Part shown: one piece after another, positions 25,501-32,111 of the stretch | How positions within the stretch are numbered: the first letter of the stretch is position 1 | Layout of the letters: each line of letters begins with the position of its first letter | Source of the DNA: Bacteroidota bacterium | GTDB taxonomy: Bacteria; Bacteroidota; Bacteroidia; Cytophagales; Cyclobacteriaceae | DNA length: 32,111 nucleotides | Assembly: GCA_023412765.1 (NCBI GenBank) | Contig: JAEZBX010000215.1 | Coordinates: 1 to 32,111 of the forward strand | Direction of reading: 5' to 3' | Notes under the pieces: model-generated | Seen by the model: only the letters and a program-made list of their open reading frames with translations | What the model was told of the DNA's origin: nothing | Database searches by the model: none | Made by a program: the position numbers and the translations under genes

Positions 25501-26049
25501 ATTCCTCTTACCGGTCAGTGGAAATACGAAGTTGAAAAAGAATACAACTCAAAAAATCTGATTGAGTTTAAGGAGTCTTCCATTGCAGAGGTTTTCATGG
25601 ATGCTTACGCGGGAAAAGTAACAAACGGCAGTAAAGATGAAAGCGCCGTTTCAAGAAATTCTAAGGTGATAAAGATCGGAGTTATCAAAAATGAAATGAA
25701 ATACGATCTGAAGACTTTTACTGTTGAAGCTGGAACAACTGTTGAGATTGTATTTGAAAATCTGGATTTTATGCAGCACAATTTCGTTGTCGGCAAATCA
25801 GGTGCATTAAAAACTATTGGTGAAGCTGCTGATAAACTTGCGTCAAGTCCGCGTGGAGCAGAGATGCAGTATGTTCCGGATATTCCTGAGGTTTTGTTTG
25901 CAACAAAGCTTGTTGACCCACAAAAAACCGAACGTCTTACTTTTACGGTGCCAGAAACACCAGGAGATTACCCATATGTATGCACCTTCCCCGGACACTG
26001 GTCAATTATGAATGGAGTGATGAAAGTTGTTCCAAAACAAGCGCTGTAA
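22558..26049 (+). CDS. Five-domain lipoprotein: ThuA, PQQ-type propeller, HEAT, jelly-roll and cupredoxin
   Basis: 1163 residues from the ATG at 22558, which begins a lipoprotein signal (MRFILCLCLLAGILSSC, lipobox Cys 17); a TTG eight codons upstream is less likely. Domains in order: ThuA glutamine-amidotransferase-like (about 30-235, GLMIYANHETITPEQEKAL, VPVHS-type GFIPVHSAS, RVFYTAYGHDERTW); DUF7133/sugar-dehydrogenase-type propeller (about 270-650, AMEWDEKGRLWVIETVDYP) with Ca-like DTDGDGKAD and DTNGDDKAD loops; HEAT-like helices (about 670-850); a GH2-type sugar-binding jelly roll (about 860-1000, GVIWFRKSIDVP, VAWVNGVKVGS); and cupredoxin (about 1045-1163) with ligands H1074, C1142, H1147 and M1151 (VCTFPGHWSIMNG). 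It is probably a membrane-anchored periplasmic sugar-oxidising protein passing electrons to copper; the activity is inferred. It leads the epimerase and oxidoreductase genes. Confidence 0.88.
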   Translation: MRFILCLCLLAGILSSCKKASYQLEGPRKLQIFFLGHKSEHHNSSKYLPMLASALSKQGIQFTYSDDPNDLNDANLEQYDGLMIYANHETITPEQEKALLNFVEKGKGFIPVHSASFCFQNSPEYISLVGGQFLRHKTDTFTVQIIKKDHPIVKSLEEFSTWDETYIHDKLGEDITVLMERVEEAHHEPWTWVKEHGKGRVFYTAYGHDERTWGNPGFHKLIKEGILWAVGDDTKKDWEEYRSQIPMLSYRDEPNIPNYEKRDPKPQYQEPLSPEESSKLIQVPVGFDLELFASEPDIINPIAMEWDEKGRLWVIETVDYPNTVRDDKSAGDDRIKICEDTDGDGKADKFTIFADKLNIPTSMVFVNGGVIVSQAPHFLFLRDTNGDDKADVRKILIDGWGTFDTHAGPSNLKYGYDNKIWGVVGYSGFEGIIAGSNREFRQGIYRFKPDISEFEFMTSTSNNTWGLGFTENNDVFASTANNTHSVFYAIPEKAVQGIEGIRVAGSMKIDGHYAMAPITEKVRQVDVFGGFTAASGHNFYTARSYPKEFWNQVAFVCEPTGHLVHMARIEKDGAGFIETDNWNLFAGADEWVAPVEAKVGPDGAVWVLDWYNFIVQHNPTPTPERGGYAAVNGKGNAYENPLRDKVHGRVWKVVSRTAKDYRPIKLDKENTDDLVEALGNDNLFWRMTAQRLLVERGNLDVLPDLYNLVKDQDVDEFGYNYAATHALWTIDGLGALSKDDKANEVLTNALKHKSPGVRKAAIQILSKSGWSADEVLKSGVLQDEDLNTRLAAIVSLTEISPSTILGEAIYNLSKDDVINADHWLSKAVYAAAVQHKQGFADAFMKENPDHSNIAKASKEREAQNWNDDAWKEMELPQRMENAGVNIDGVIWFRKSIDVPAKDAGQKAALSIGPVDDHDVAWVNGVKVGSTSKRMDDRVYELPRGLLKAGKNSIALRIEDLGGSGGIYGDKEKLFLQAGNNKIPLTGQWKYEVEKEYNSKNLIEFKESSIAEVFMDAYAGKVTNGSKDESAVSRNSKVIKIGVIKNEMKYDLKTFTVEAGTTVEIVFENLDFMQHNFVVGKSGALKTIGEAADKLASSPRGAEMQYVPDIPEVLFATKLVDPQKTERLTFTVPETPGDYPYVCTFPGHWSIMNGVMKVVPKQAL

Positions 26050-26092
26050 TAATCGGAACCTTGATCAAGGCACAGTAAAAAAATAAACGTCG

Positions 26093-26953
26093 GTGGCATT
26101 GAATATAAAACTCGGAGTAAGCACATGGTTATGGACGTCTCCATTTACAACGGATAGCATATCCCTTTTTTCAAAGATTAAGTCTTTGGGATATGATGCC
26201 GTGGAAATTCCGGTAGAGTATCCTGAGAAAATCGACGGTTCTGTCGTAGCCCGCGCGTTGATGGATCACGAGCTATTTCCTGTTGTTTGTGGAGCCTTTG
26301 GTCCGACCAGAGATCTGACTCATGAAGATCCTTCTGTGCATGAGACTTGTTTTCAATACCTCCGTCAATGTTTTGACCTGTGTAACAAATGGAACGCAAA
26401 ATTTCTAGCGGGCCCAATGTACTCTGCAGTAGGAAAGGCGAGAATGGTTCCCCCGGAGCAGCGAAAGGTGGAATGGGAACGGGCAGTTACCAATGTTCGA
26501 AAAGTTTGTGAGTTAGCAAGTGCCGCCGGATTGGAAATTGCCCTTGAGCCCTTGAACAGGTTTGAGTCGGACCTTATCAATACGTGCGACGATGTTGTGC
26601 GGTTGATTCATGATGTGAACCACTCTGCAGCCAAAATCCTGCTGGATGGTTTTCATATGAGTATTGAAGAGCGTAGTATTGAAAACGCAATTGTTACTGC
26701 AGGAGACAAATTGATTCACGTACAGGTATCAGAAAACTATCGGGGTATTCCTGGTACGGGGCAAACGAATTGGACTTCGTTGAGAAACGGTTTGGAAAAG
26801 ATTGGCTATAACGGTGTAGTGTCGATCGAAAGTTTTACACCGGAAATTAAAGAACTTGCAGGTGCAGTATGTATATGGAAAAATCTAGCTCCAAACCAGG
26901 ATGATTTTGCGTCTGAAGGATTTACTTTTTTGAAAAAACTTCTAAAGGATTAA
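26093..26953 (+). CDS. Sugar phosphate isomerase/epimerase (ketose 3-epimerase-like TIM barrel)
   Basis: 286 residues with a GTG start at 26093 (MALNIKLGVSTWLW). It aligns without gaps in numbering with D-tagatose 3-epimerase as I remember it: metal ligands E152 (ALEPLNRFE) and D185 (LLDGFHMSIEE), substrate residues E158 and H188, R217 (SENYRG) and metal ligand E246 (VVSIES). The fourth ligand position, His in epimerases, is Q211 (IHVQVSEN). Gln there is known in the hydroxypyruvate-isomerase branch of the fold, so the site may still be functional. The linked ThuA/propeller and Gfo/Idh genes suggest a keto-sugar epimerase or a 3-keto-glycoside lyase/isomerase. The next gene starts four bases after the stop. 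Confidence 0.85.
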   Translation: MALNIKLGVSTWLWTSPFTTDSISLFSKIKSLGYDAVEIPVEYPEKIDGSVVARALMDHELFPVVCGAFGPTRDLTHEDPSVHETCFQYLRQCFDLCNKWNAKFLAGPMYSAVGKARMVPPEQRKVEWERAVTNVRKVCELASAAGLEIALEPLNRFESDLINTCDDVVRLIHDVNHSAAKILLDGFHMSIEERSIENAIVTAGDKLIHVQVSENYRGIPGTGQTNWTSLRNGLEKIGYNGVVSIESFTPEIKELAGAVCIWKNLAPNQDDFASEGFTFLKKLLKD

Positions 26954-26957
26954 CATT

Positions 26958-28091
26958 ATGTCGAACAAGAAAATCAATATTGCCATTATAGGTCTTGGCT
27001 TTGGTGCCGAGTTCATTCCTATTTACAAGAACCATCCCAATGCCAACCTGGTGGCTATTTGTCAACGGACAAAATCTAAACTTGATGAGATTGGTAATGC
27101 GTTTGGTATCGAGAAGCGGTTTATCGATTATGATGAACTATTGAAAGATCCTGATATACACGCCGTTCACATCAATACACCTATACCGGATCATGGTATC
27201 CAATCGATAAAAGCATTGAAGGCAGGGAAACATGTTGCGTGCACGGTGCCAATGGCGACAACCGTGGAGGAATGTGAGGAGATCGTGAAACTTTCGACGT
27301 CAAACAACCTTACCTACATGATGATGGAGACGGTTGTATACGCCAGAGAATTTCTTTTCATGAAAGAACTTTACGAAAAGGGTGAACTAGGGAAAGTCCA
27401 GTTTATCAAAGCCAGTCATCAACAGGATATGGATGGCTGGCCGAATTACTGGCCTGGTCTTCCGCCAATGTTTTATGCAACACATTGTGTTGGTCCTGCG
27501 CTAGGGCTCCAAAGAAAGGATGCGGAATATGTATCCTGTTTTGGATCCGGCACGATTAGGGAAGAACTGCATCACCACTACAATTCTCCCTATGCTGTGG
27601 AAACCACCCATATTAAGTTGAAAGATTCTGATCTAAGTGCTCACGTCTATCGATCGCTGTTCGATGTTGCGCGTCAATACCGGGAAAGCTTTGAAGTATA
27701 TGGTTCCAAGAAATCAGTAGAATGGCCATTGATCGAAGGTAGACCACTAGTTGTCCACACGGCAAAGAAGCCTGAGCCTGAGATTCCCGAGGAAGTTGAA
27801 TGTCCGGATTTTGCACACCTGTTGCCGGCAAGCATACAGCGTTTTACTACGAAGGGCGTTTACGATGCCGATGAACACCAACACCTATCTTTCATTCAGG
27901 GCGCTGGACACGGTGGTTCTCACCCACACCTTATCCATGAATTTCTTAGTGCGCTATTGGAAAAAAAGCAACCCTATCCTAACGCTAAGCAATCGGCTAA
28001 TATTACGTGCGTTGGAATTCTGGCCCATCAGTCCGCGAAGGAAGGGGGCAAAATTATTCGGTTGCCGGATTTTACGTTTTCAAACTCATAA
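26958..28091 (+). CDS. Gfo/Idh/MocA-family NAD(P)-dependent oxidoreductase
   Basis: 377 residues, no signal peptide. The N-terminal Rossmann fold has IAIIGLGFGAEFIP (residues 8-21) and the strand AVHINTPIPDHGIQSIKALK. The C-terminal α/β domain has the region MFYATHCVGPAL with H176, the usual catalytic or substrate His position. The hallmark EKP tripeptide after the second strand (normally GKHVxxEKP) is GKHVACTVP here: C95-T96-V97-P98, so the catalytic Lys is missing. Either another residue substitutes or the protein catalyses something other than standard alcohol oxidation. It is four bases after the epimerase gene and surely in the same operon; the likely role is sugar or keto-sugar metabolism. 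Confidence 0.9.
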   Translation: MSNKKINIAIIGLGFGAEFIPIYKNHPNANLVAICQRTKSKLDEIGNAFGIEKRFIDYDELLKDPDIHAVHINTPIPDHGIQSIKALKAGKHVACTVPMATTVEECEEIVKLSTSNNLTYMMMETVVYAREFLFMKELYEKGELGKVQFIKASHQQDMDGWPNYWPGLPPMFYATHCVGPALGLQRKDAEYVSCFGSGTIREELHHHYNSPYAVETTHIKLKDSDLSAHVYRSLFDVARQYRESFEVYGSKKSVEWPLIEGRPLVVHTAKKPEPEIPEEVECPDFAHLLPASIQRFTTKGVYDADEHQHLSFIQGAGHGGSHPHLIHEFLSALLEKKQPYPNAKQSANITCVGILAHQSAKEGGKIIRLPDFTFSNS

Positions 28092-28274
28092 TACATACGG
28101 CGCTCTTTTAACGGTTGTACCGAAGCCGGTTTCAGATAGGGTAGACGTTGTGATAATAATCCAACGAGTTGATGAGGGGATTGAATGACTGAATTCAACA
28201 AAAATATTGTATCAACGACACTTGCGATAAGTACCTTGCTAAGCTTGGATTAATAATTACTGGAAATATCTAGC

Positions 28275-29747
28275 GTGGAAAAAAAATTCTTTGGGCATCC
28301 GTCTGGCTTATCCACCTTATTTTTCACCGAAATGTGGGAGCGGTTTAGCTACTATGGCATGCGCGCTTTGCTGCTTTTGTATATGGTCACTGCTGTTGCA
28401 GATGGTGGATTGGGGCTCGATGAAAAGACAAGTGGCGCGATTTACGGCATGTACACAATGATGGTTTATCTTTTAGCGTTGCCCGGTGGCTGGATCGCTG
28501 ACAATATACTGGGCCTTAGAAAAAGTGTATTCTACGGAGGATGCATCATTTCGCTTGGTCACTTTTTGCTCCTTTTCACTTTTACGGAAAGTTTTTTTCT
28601 AGGTCTTTTATTTATAGTGATCGGTACTGGAATGCTAAAACCAAATATAAGTAGCCTCGTAGGTGAATTATATCAACGGGATGAAAATGCGAGAAGGGAT
28701 TCTGGCTATTCTATTTTTTTTATGGGAATAAACATTGGCGCCTTTCTGGCTCCTTTTATTACGGGTTACTTTGGTGAAAAGATCGATTGGCACTATGGCT
28801 TCGCAATAGCGGGTGTTGGAATGGTTTTAGGTGTTATCCAATTTAAGTTGTCCGAACATCGCCTTGGCAGGGCCGGTGAAGTACCGACACGAAACCCTGA
28901 GACTCAGAAGAAAAATAGACTGATCCTTTTAATAGCCGCAGTAGGCATCGCGTTAGTAATCATCCTCCTGGCTTCAGGAATCGTAGCGGCCGACCCCGCG
29001 GTGATTGCCAGTGTGTCGGCGTATCTGATTGCTGCCTGTACTTTAGTTTACTTTAGTTTTCTATTGTTCTTCACAAAGCTCGAACGCAATGAAAGGAATG
29101 GTGTCATAGCTATTGCAGCTTTCTTTCTTGCGTCTGTTGTTTTTTATATGGGATACGAGCAAGCTGGCTCATCGTTGAACCTATTTGCCCTTCGATATAC
29201 GGACATGACTTTGGGCGATTTTGAAATGCCGGCTTCCTGGTTGCAATCGGTACCCGCTGTCGCTGTGCTGATATTTACGCCGTTCTTCGCGTGGCTTTGG
29301 GTCACACTTTCGAAACGAAATTTAAATCCGTCAACGCCCATCAAAATGGCAGCGGCACTGGTCTTTATTGCATCAAGTTATTTATTAATGTGTGGCGCAG
29401 CAATGGTGGTGGTTAATGGGGAGAAAGCATTGCCGACCTGGTTGATATTTACATATGTGCTGCAAACATTTGGCGAAATTTGCCTCTATCCCGTGGGCCT
29501 AAGCGCAGTGAAAAAACTTGCCCCGAAACAATTTGCCGCGCAGTTAATGGGAGTTTGGTTTATGTCACTGGCGTTGGGGAATCTGCTGGCCGGATTAGTC
29601 GCTGGACAAATGGATGCTGAACGGATCTCAGTTAATCCTGGAGTTATGGTAAGCTTGTTTATGAAGACAGCCGTCATTGTCTTGGTGGCGGCAGCATTAA
29701 TATTTGCGATGAATAAATTTCTTACTAAACTGACAGCAAAGATATAA
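28275..29747 (+). CDS. POT/PTR-family proton-coupled peptide transporter
   Basis: 490 residues with a GTG start at 28275 (MEKKFFGHPSGLSTLFF). About 12-14 membrane segments. The POT signature E19-x-x-E22-R23-F24 (TEMWERFSYYG) couples proton and peptide binding in the first helix; further POT motifs are GGWIADNILGLRKSVFYGG and FSIFFMGINIGAFLAPF-like (here YSIFFMGINIGAFLAP). It imports di- and tripeptides. It follows the Gfo/Idh gene after 183 bases with no visible gene and precedes the hydroxyproline genes by 63 bases. The order suggests uptake of Hyp-containing peptides, but that is inference. Confidence 0.93.
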   Translation: MEKKFFGHPSGLSTLFFTEMWERFSYYGMRALLLLYMVTAVADGGLGLDEKTSGAIYGMYTMMVYLLALPGGWIADNILGLRKSVFYGGCIISLGHFLLLFTFTESFFLGLLFIVIGTGMLKPNISSLVGELYQRDENARRDSGYSIFFMGINIGAFLAPFITGYFGEKIDWHYGFAIAGVGMVLGVIQFKLSEHRLGRAGEVPTRNPETQKKNRLILLIAAVGIALVIILLASGIVAADPAVIASVSAYLIAACTLVYFSFLLFFTKLERNERNGVIAIAAFFLASVVFYMGYEQAGSSLNLFALRYTDMTLGDFEMPASWLQSVPAVAVLIFTPFFAWLWVTLSKRNLNPSTPIKMAAALVFIASSYLLMCGAAMVVVNGEKALPTWLIFTYVLQTFGEICLYPVGLSAVKKLAPKQFAAQLMGVWFMSLALGNLLAGLVAGQMDAERISVNPGVMVSLFMKTAVIVLVAAALIFAMNKFLTKLTAKI

Positions 29748-29810
29748 TGGCTGCAGTTCGAAAATTTAACAATAGATTGATAATTTGGTACAAGTCTTAA
29801 TTGAAATATC

Positions 29811-30743
29811 ATGATTACATGGAAAGGAATTTTTCCTGCGCTGACAACAAAATTCACCGCGGATGATAGGTTAGATCTCGACTCGTTCGGACAGAATCTA
29901 AGCACCCAACTTGACGCGGGTGTTAACGGAATCATTATCGGCGGAACCCTGGGTGAGGCGAGCGTTCTTTCGCAAAGTGAGAAGGATGAACTTTTGAGTT
30001 TTGCTATTGAAAAAGTGTCGGGTAGAATCCCCGTTGTTCTAAACATTGCTGAAGGTGCAACGCGCGATGCCGTACGCATTGCTGAGTCAGCATCAGAGAA
30101 AGGTGTAAGCGGACTAATGCTGCTACCTCCGATGCGATACAAGTCCGACCATCGCGAGACTGTAACATATTTTAAGTCAGTGGCGGATGCGACAGACCTG
30201 CAAATAATGATTTATAATAATCCGATCGACTACAAGGTCGAAGTGACGCTTGATATGTTCGAGGAGTTATCTGCCTGCAAGAACATCGACGCTGTAAAAG
30301 AATCGACACGCGACATTGTGAATGTAACCAGGATGATCAATAGGTTTGGCGACAGGTTCAGCGTAATGACGGGCGTCGATACGTTAGCATTGGACAGCTT
30401 GCTGATGGGTGCAAGTGGCTGGGTTGCGGGATTGGTTTGCGCGTTCCCCAGGGAGACCGTTGCAATCTACAATCTTGTGTTGGAAGGTCGGATCAAAGAA
30501 GCAGTTGAAATTAATCGGTGGTTTATGCCACTTCTTGAACTTGATACATTTAGTAAGCTGGTACAGTACATTAAGCTGGCGGAAGCCGAAGTTGGCCTGG
30601 GAACAGAGAATGTGAGGCCACCTAGACTTCCGCTTGCGGGAGATGAACGGACTCAGGTACTCAACGTCATTCGAAGTGCTATCAAGAGTCGGCCTCAACT
30701 TTCGAAAAATATTCAGACGAAACAATCTACAGTTGCTCAATAA
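29811..30743 (+). CDS. DapA-family lyase, probable Δ1-pyrroline-4-hydroxy-2-carboxylate deaminase
   Basis: 310 residues, TIM barrel of the dihydrodipicolinate synthase/N-acetylneuraminate lyase family. It shows the GGTLGEAS loop (G44-S51, in place of DapA GTTGE), the catalytic Tyr Y135 in MIYNNPIDY and the Schiff-base Lys K163 in DAVKEST. DapA itself usually lies with lysine-biosynthesis genes. Here the next gene is a hydroxyproline epimerase and the following one an FAD amino-acid oxidase, which is the hydroxyproline catabolic set. The predicted reaction is deamination of pyrroline-4-hydroxy-2-carboxylate to 2-oxoglutarate semialdehyde. It is 28 bases upstream of the epimerase. The specific substrate rests on context. 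Confidence 0.85.
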   Translation: MITWKGIFPALTTKFTADDRLDLDSFGQNLSTQLDAGVNGIIIGGTLGEASVLSQSEKDELLSFAIEKVSGRIPVVLNIAEGATRDAVRIAESASEKGVSGLMLLPPMRYKSDHRETVTYFKSVADATDLQIMIYNNPIDYKVEVTLDMFEELSACKNIDAVKESTRDIVNVTRMINRFGDRFSVMTGVDTLALDSLLMGASGWVAGLVCAFPRETVAIYNLVLEGRIKEAVEINRWFMPLLELDTFSKLVQYIKLAEAEVGLGTENVRPPRLPLAGDERTQVLNVIRSAIKSRPQLSKNIQTKQSTVAQ

Positions 30744-30770
30744 AGCAGTTCATCAAAACAACTTGTCGCT

Positions 30771-31769
30771 GTGAGGAAGACATTCTTTTGTATTGATGCC
30801 CACACCTGTGGTAACCCGGTACGGCTAGTGGCAGGTGGCGGTCCAACATTGGTTGGAAAGAATATGAGTGAAAAGCGTCAACATTTTTTGCGTGAGTTTG
30901 ATTGGATTCGAAAGGGTCTGATGTTTGAACCCCGCGGACATGATATGATGAGTGGGAGTATCCTGTATCCTCCTTCCGATCCTTCCAACGACGTCGCCGT
31001 ACTATTTATAGAAACTAGTGGCTGCCTTCCAATGTGCGGTCACGGCACCATCGGGACAGTAACCATAATGATCGAAGAAGGCCTGGTTGTTCCAAAAAAA
31101 GAAGGTTTGTTAAATATTGAAGTACCTGCCGGACTAATCCGTGTGGAGTATAAACAGAAAGGAAAGAAGGTAAAGTCGGTAAGGTTGCGAAATATAAAAT
31201 CGTTCTTGGCCGCGGAAGGTTTGGATGCAATGTGTCCAGACCTGGGCGAACTGAAAGTAGACGTTTCTTATGGTGGAAATTTTTATGCGATCGTTGATGT
31301 TCAAAAGAATTTTAAGGGTCTTGAAAATTTCCGAGCCGAACAGCTTATTGGTTGGAGTCGGGAACTCAGAAAGAATATCAATGACCGTTACAAGTTCGTT
31401 CATCCGGAGGATTCAACCATCAACGGATGTAGTCATATCCTGTGGAGCGGAAAAGTTATTGATCCAACATCGACTGCACGAAATGCTGTGTTTTATGGCG
31501 ACAAAGCAATTGATCGTTCACCGTGCGGCACTGGTACTTCAGCTCGGATGGCGCAATGGTATGCTAAGGGTAAGCTCCAAAAGGGAGAGGCATTCATTCA
31601 CGAGAGTATCATCGGTTCAAAATTCAAGGGAAGGGTTGAGGACGTTGCAGAAGTGAATGGAATCCCGGCAATTGTTCCAAGTATTGAGGGATGGGCTGCT
31701 ATTACAGGATACAACACAATCATTATTGATGACGATGATCCATATGCGCATGGATTTCAGGTGATATAA
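30771..31769 (+). CDS. 4-Hydroxyproline 2-epimerase (proline racemase family)
   Basis: 332 residues with a GTG start at 30771 (MRKTFFCIDAHTCGNPVRLV). Both catalytic cysteines are present: C89 in LPMCGHGTIGT and C252 in DRSPCGTGTSARMA. A Cys/Cys pair indicates racemase or epimerase activity; the related 3-hydroxyproline dehydratases have replaced the first Cys. It converts trans-4-hydroxy-L-proline to cis-4-hydroxy-D-proline. Proline racemase (usually longer) and 3-hydroxyproline epimerase are alternatives, but the flanking DapA-family and FAD-oxidase genes favour 4-hydroxyproline. An aldehyde dehydrogenase for the final step probably lies beyond the window. Confidence 0.9.
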   Translation: MRKTFFCIDAHTCGNPVRLVAGGGPTLVGKNMSEKRQHFLREFDWIRKGLMFEPRGHDMMSGSILYPPSDPSNDVAVLFIETSGCLPMCGHGTIGTVTIMIEEGLVVPKKEGLLNIEVPAGLIRVEYKQKGKKVKSVRLRNIKSFLAAEGLDAMCPDLGELKVDVSYGGNFYAIVDVQKNFKGLENFRAEQLIGWSRELRKNINDRYKFVHPEDSTINGCSHILWSGKVIDPTSTARNAVFYGDKAIDRSPCGTGTSARMAQWYAKGKLQKGEAFIHESIIGSKFKGRVEDVAEVNGIPAIVPSIEGWAAITGYNTIIIDDDDPYAHGFQVI

Positions 31770-31826
31770 GCTAATAAATTCTAATGACTACCAATTTCCT
31801 TAACATCCTGATCCGGTTATCGTGAG

Positions 31827-32111
31827 ATGAAAAATGTTGCAATAATCGGAGGAGGAATTATCGGACTTTGCACGGCGTACTATCTAAAAAGATCCGGGCA
31901 TCGCGTTACAATTTTTGATAAGGGCGATATGAACGACAACTGCTCTGTGGGAAATGCAGGTATGATTGTCCCGAGCCATATCATTCCACTGGCCGCCCCC
32001 GGTATGATTTCCAAAGGCATAAGATGGATGTTTGATTCTGAAAGTCCTTTTTATGTTCGGCCTCGTCTGAGTTCAAAGCTGATAAGATGGGGAATAAAAT
32101 TTTATGCCCAT
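31827..32111 (+). CDS. FAD-dependent D-amino-acid oxidase/dehydrogenase, N-terminal fragment (hydroxy-D-proline oxidation)
   Basis: The first 95 codons only; the gene runs off the window. The start ATG at 31827 is followed by the FAD-binding Rossmann motif MKNVAIIGGGIIGLCTAYYL (GxGxxG as G8-x-G10-x-x-G13), then a strand ending TIFDKG and the region CSVGNAGMIVPSHIIPLAAP, typical of DadA-like oxidases. It probably oxidises cis-4-hydroxy-D-proline to pyrroline-4-hydroxy-2-carboxylate, the substrate of the DapA-family enzyme at 29811. It is 57 bases after the epimerase and likely co-transcribed. Confidence 0.88.
   Translation, partial: MKNVAIIGGGIIGLCTAYYLKRSGHRVTIFDKGDMNDNCSVGNAGMIVPSHIIPLAAPGMISKGIRWMFDSESPFYVRPRLSSKLIRWGIKFYAH

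Noticed and set aside
29486..30142. A 218-codon minus-strand frame across the end of the POT gene and the start of the DapA-family gene.
   Set aside because: It overlaps two clearly real plus-strand genes and their spacer, and its product resembles no family.

Overview
The window looks like a chromosomal segment of a Gram-negative member of the Bacteroidota, probably a Cytophagia/Chitinophagia-type soil or freshwater organism. This rests on gene content rather than a marker gene. The clues are the Bacteroidota-style hutU-hutI-hutG order, an AraC regulator with a multi-spanning membrane N-terminus, split YeeE/YedE genes, large lipoproteins combining ThuA, PQQ-type propeller and cupredoxin domains, few clear Shine-Dalgarno sequences, and a few TAnnTTTG-like promoter elements. 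No rRNA, tRNA, CRISPR array, integrase or transposase was seen.

Layout. 1-185 is the end of a DUF488 protein. 239-4204 (minus) is a two-gene unit for exported sugar-related proteins: a DUF1080 protein, then a PQQ-type propeller with a C-terminal type-1 copper domain. 4639-6283 (minus) is a thiosulfate/sulfur-transport unit, two YeeE/YedE halves followed by a wrecked Tat-exported metallophosphatase. 6493-10946 (plus) is a DUF1579 gene followed by hutU, hutI and hutG (histidine to glutamate; hutH is not in the window). 11138-14777 holds a TPR protein, a DUF2784 membrane protein, a repeat-rich intergenic region and a secreted GH13 enzyme. 14830-18829 (minus) is a compact four-gene unit laid out like a dlt (D-alanylation) operon: AMP-ligase/carrier fusion, SGNH/DltD-like protein, MBOAT/DltB-like acyltransferase and a 46-residue DltX-like microprotein. 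19247-22409 holds two AraC-type regulators flanking an HExxH protein. 22558-28091 (plus) is a sugar-oxidation unit: a five-domain lipoprotein, a ketose-epimerase-like TIM barrel and a Gfo/Idh/MocA oxidoreductase. 28275-32111 holds a POT peptide transporter followed by hydroxyproline-catabolism genes, a DapA-family deaminase, a hydroxyproline epimerase and the start of an FAD amino-acid oxidase.

How the genes fit together. Much of the window is catabolic: histidine, hydroxyproline (perhaps taken up as collagen-derived peptides by the POT carrier) and glycosides (oxidoreductive chemistry by ThuA, DUF1080, propeller and Gfo/Idh proteins, plus GH13). Two separate operons carry propeller proteins ending in very similar cupredoxin domains, which suggests electrons leave periplasmic sugar oxidation through copper.

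The most interesting system is the dlt-like operon. Bacteroidota have no teichoic acids, yet the operon has all Dlt functions plus a DltX-like microprotein ending in an F-x-Y-x-x-W signature. It probably esterifies an unidentified envelope glycan or lipid with an amino or other acyl group.
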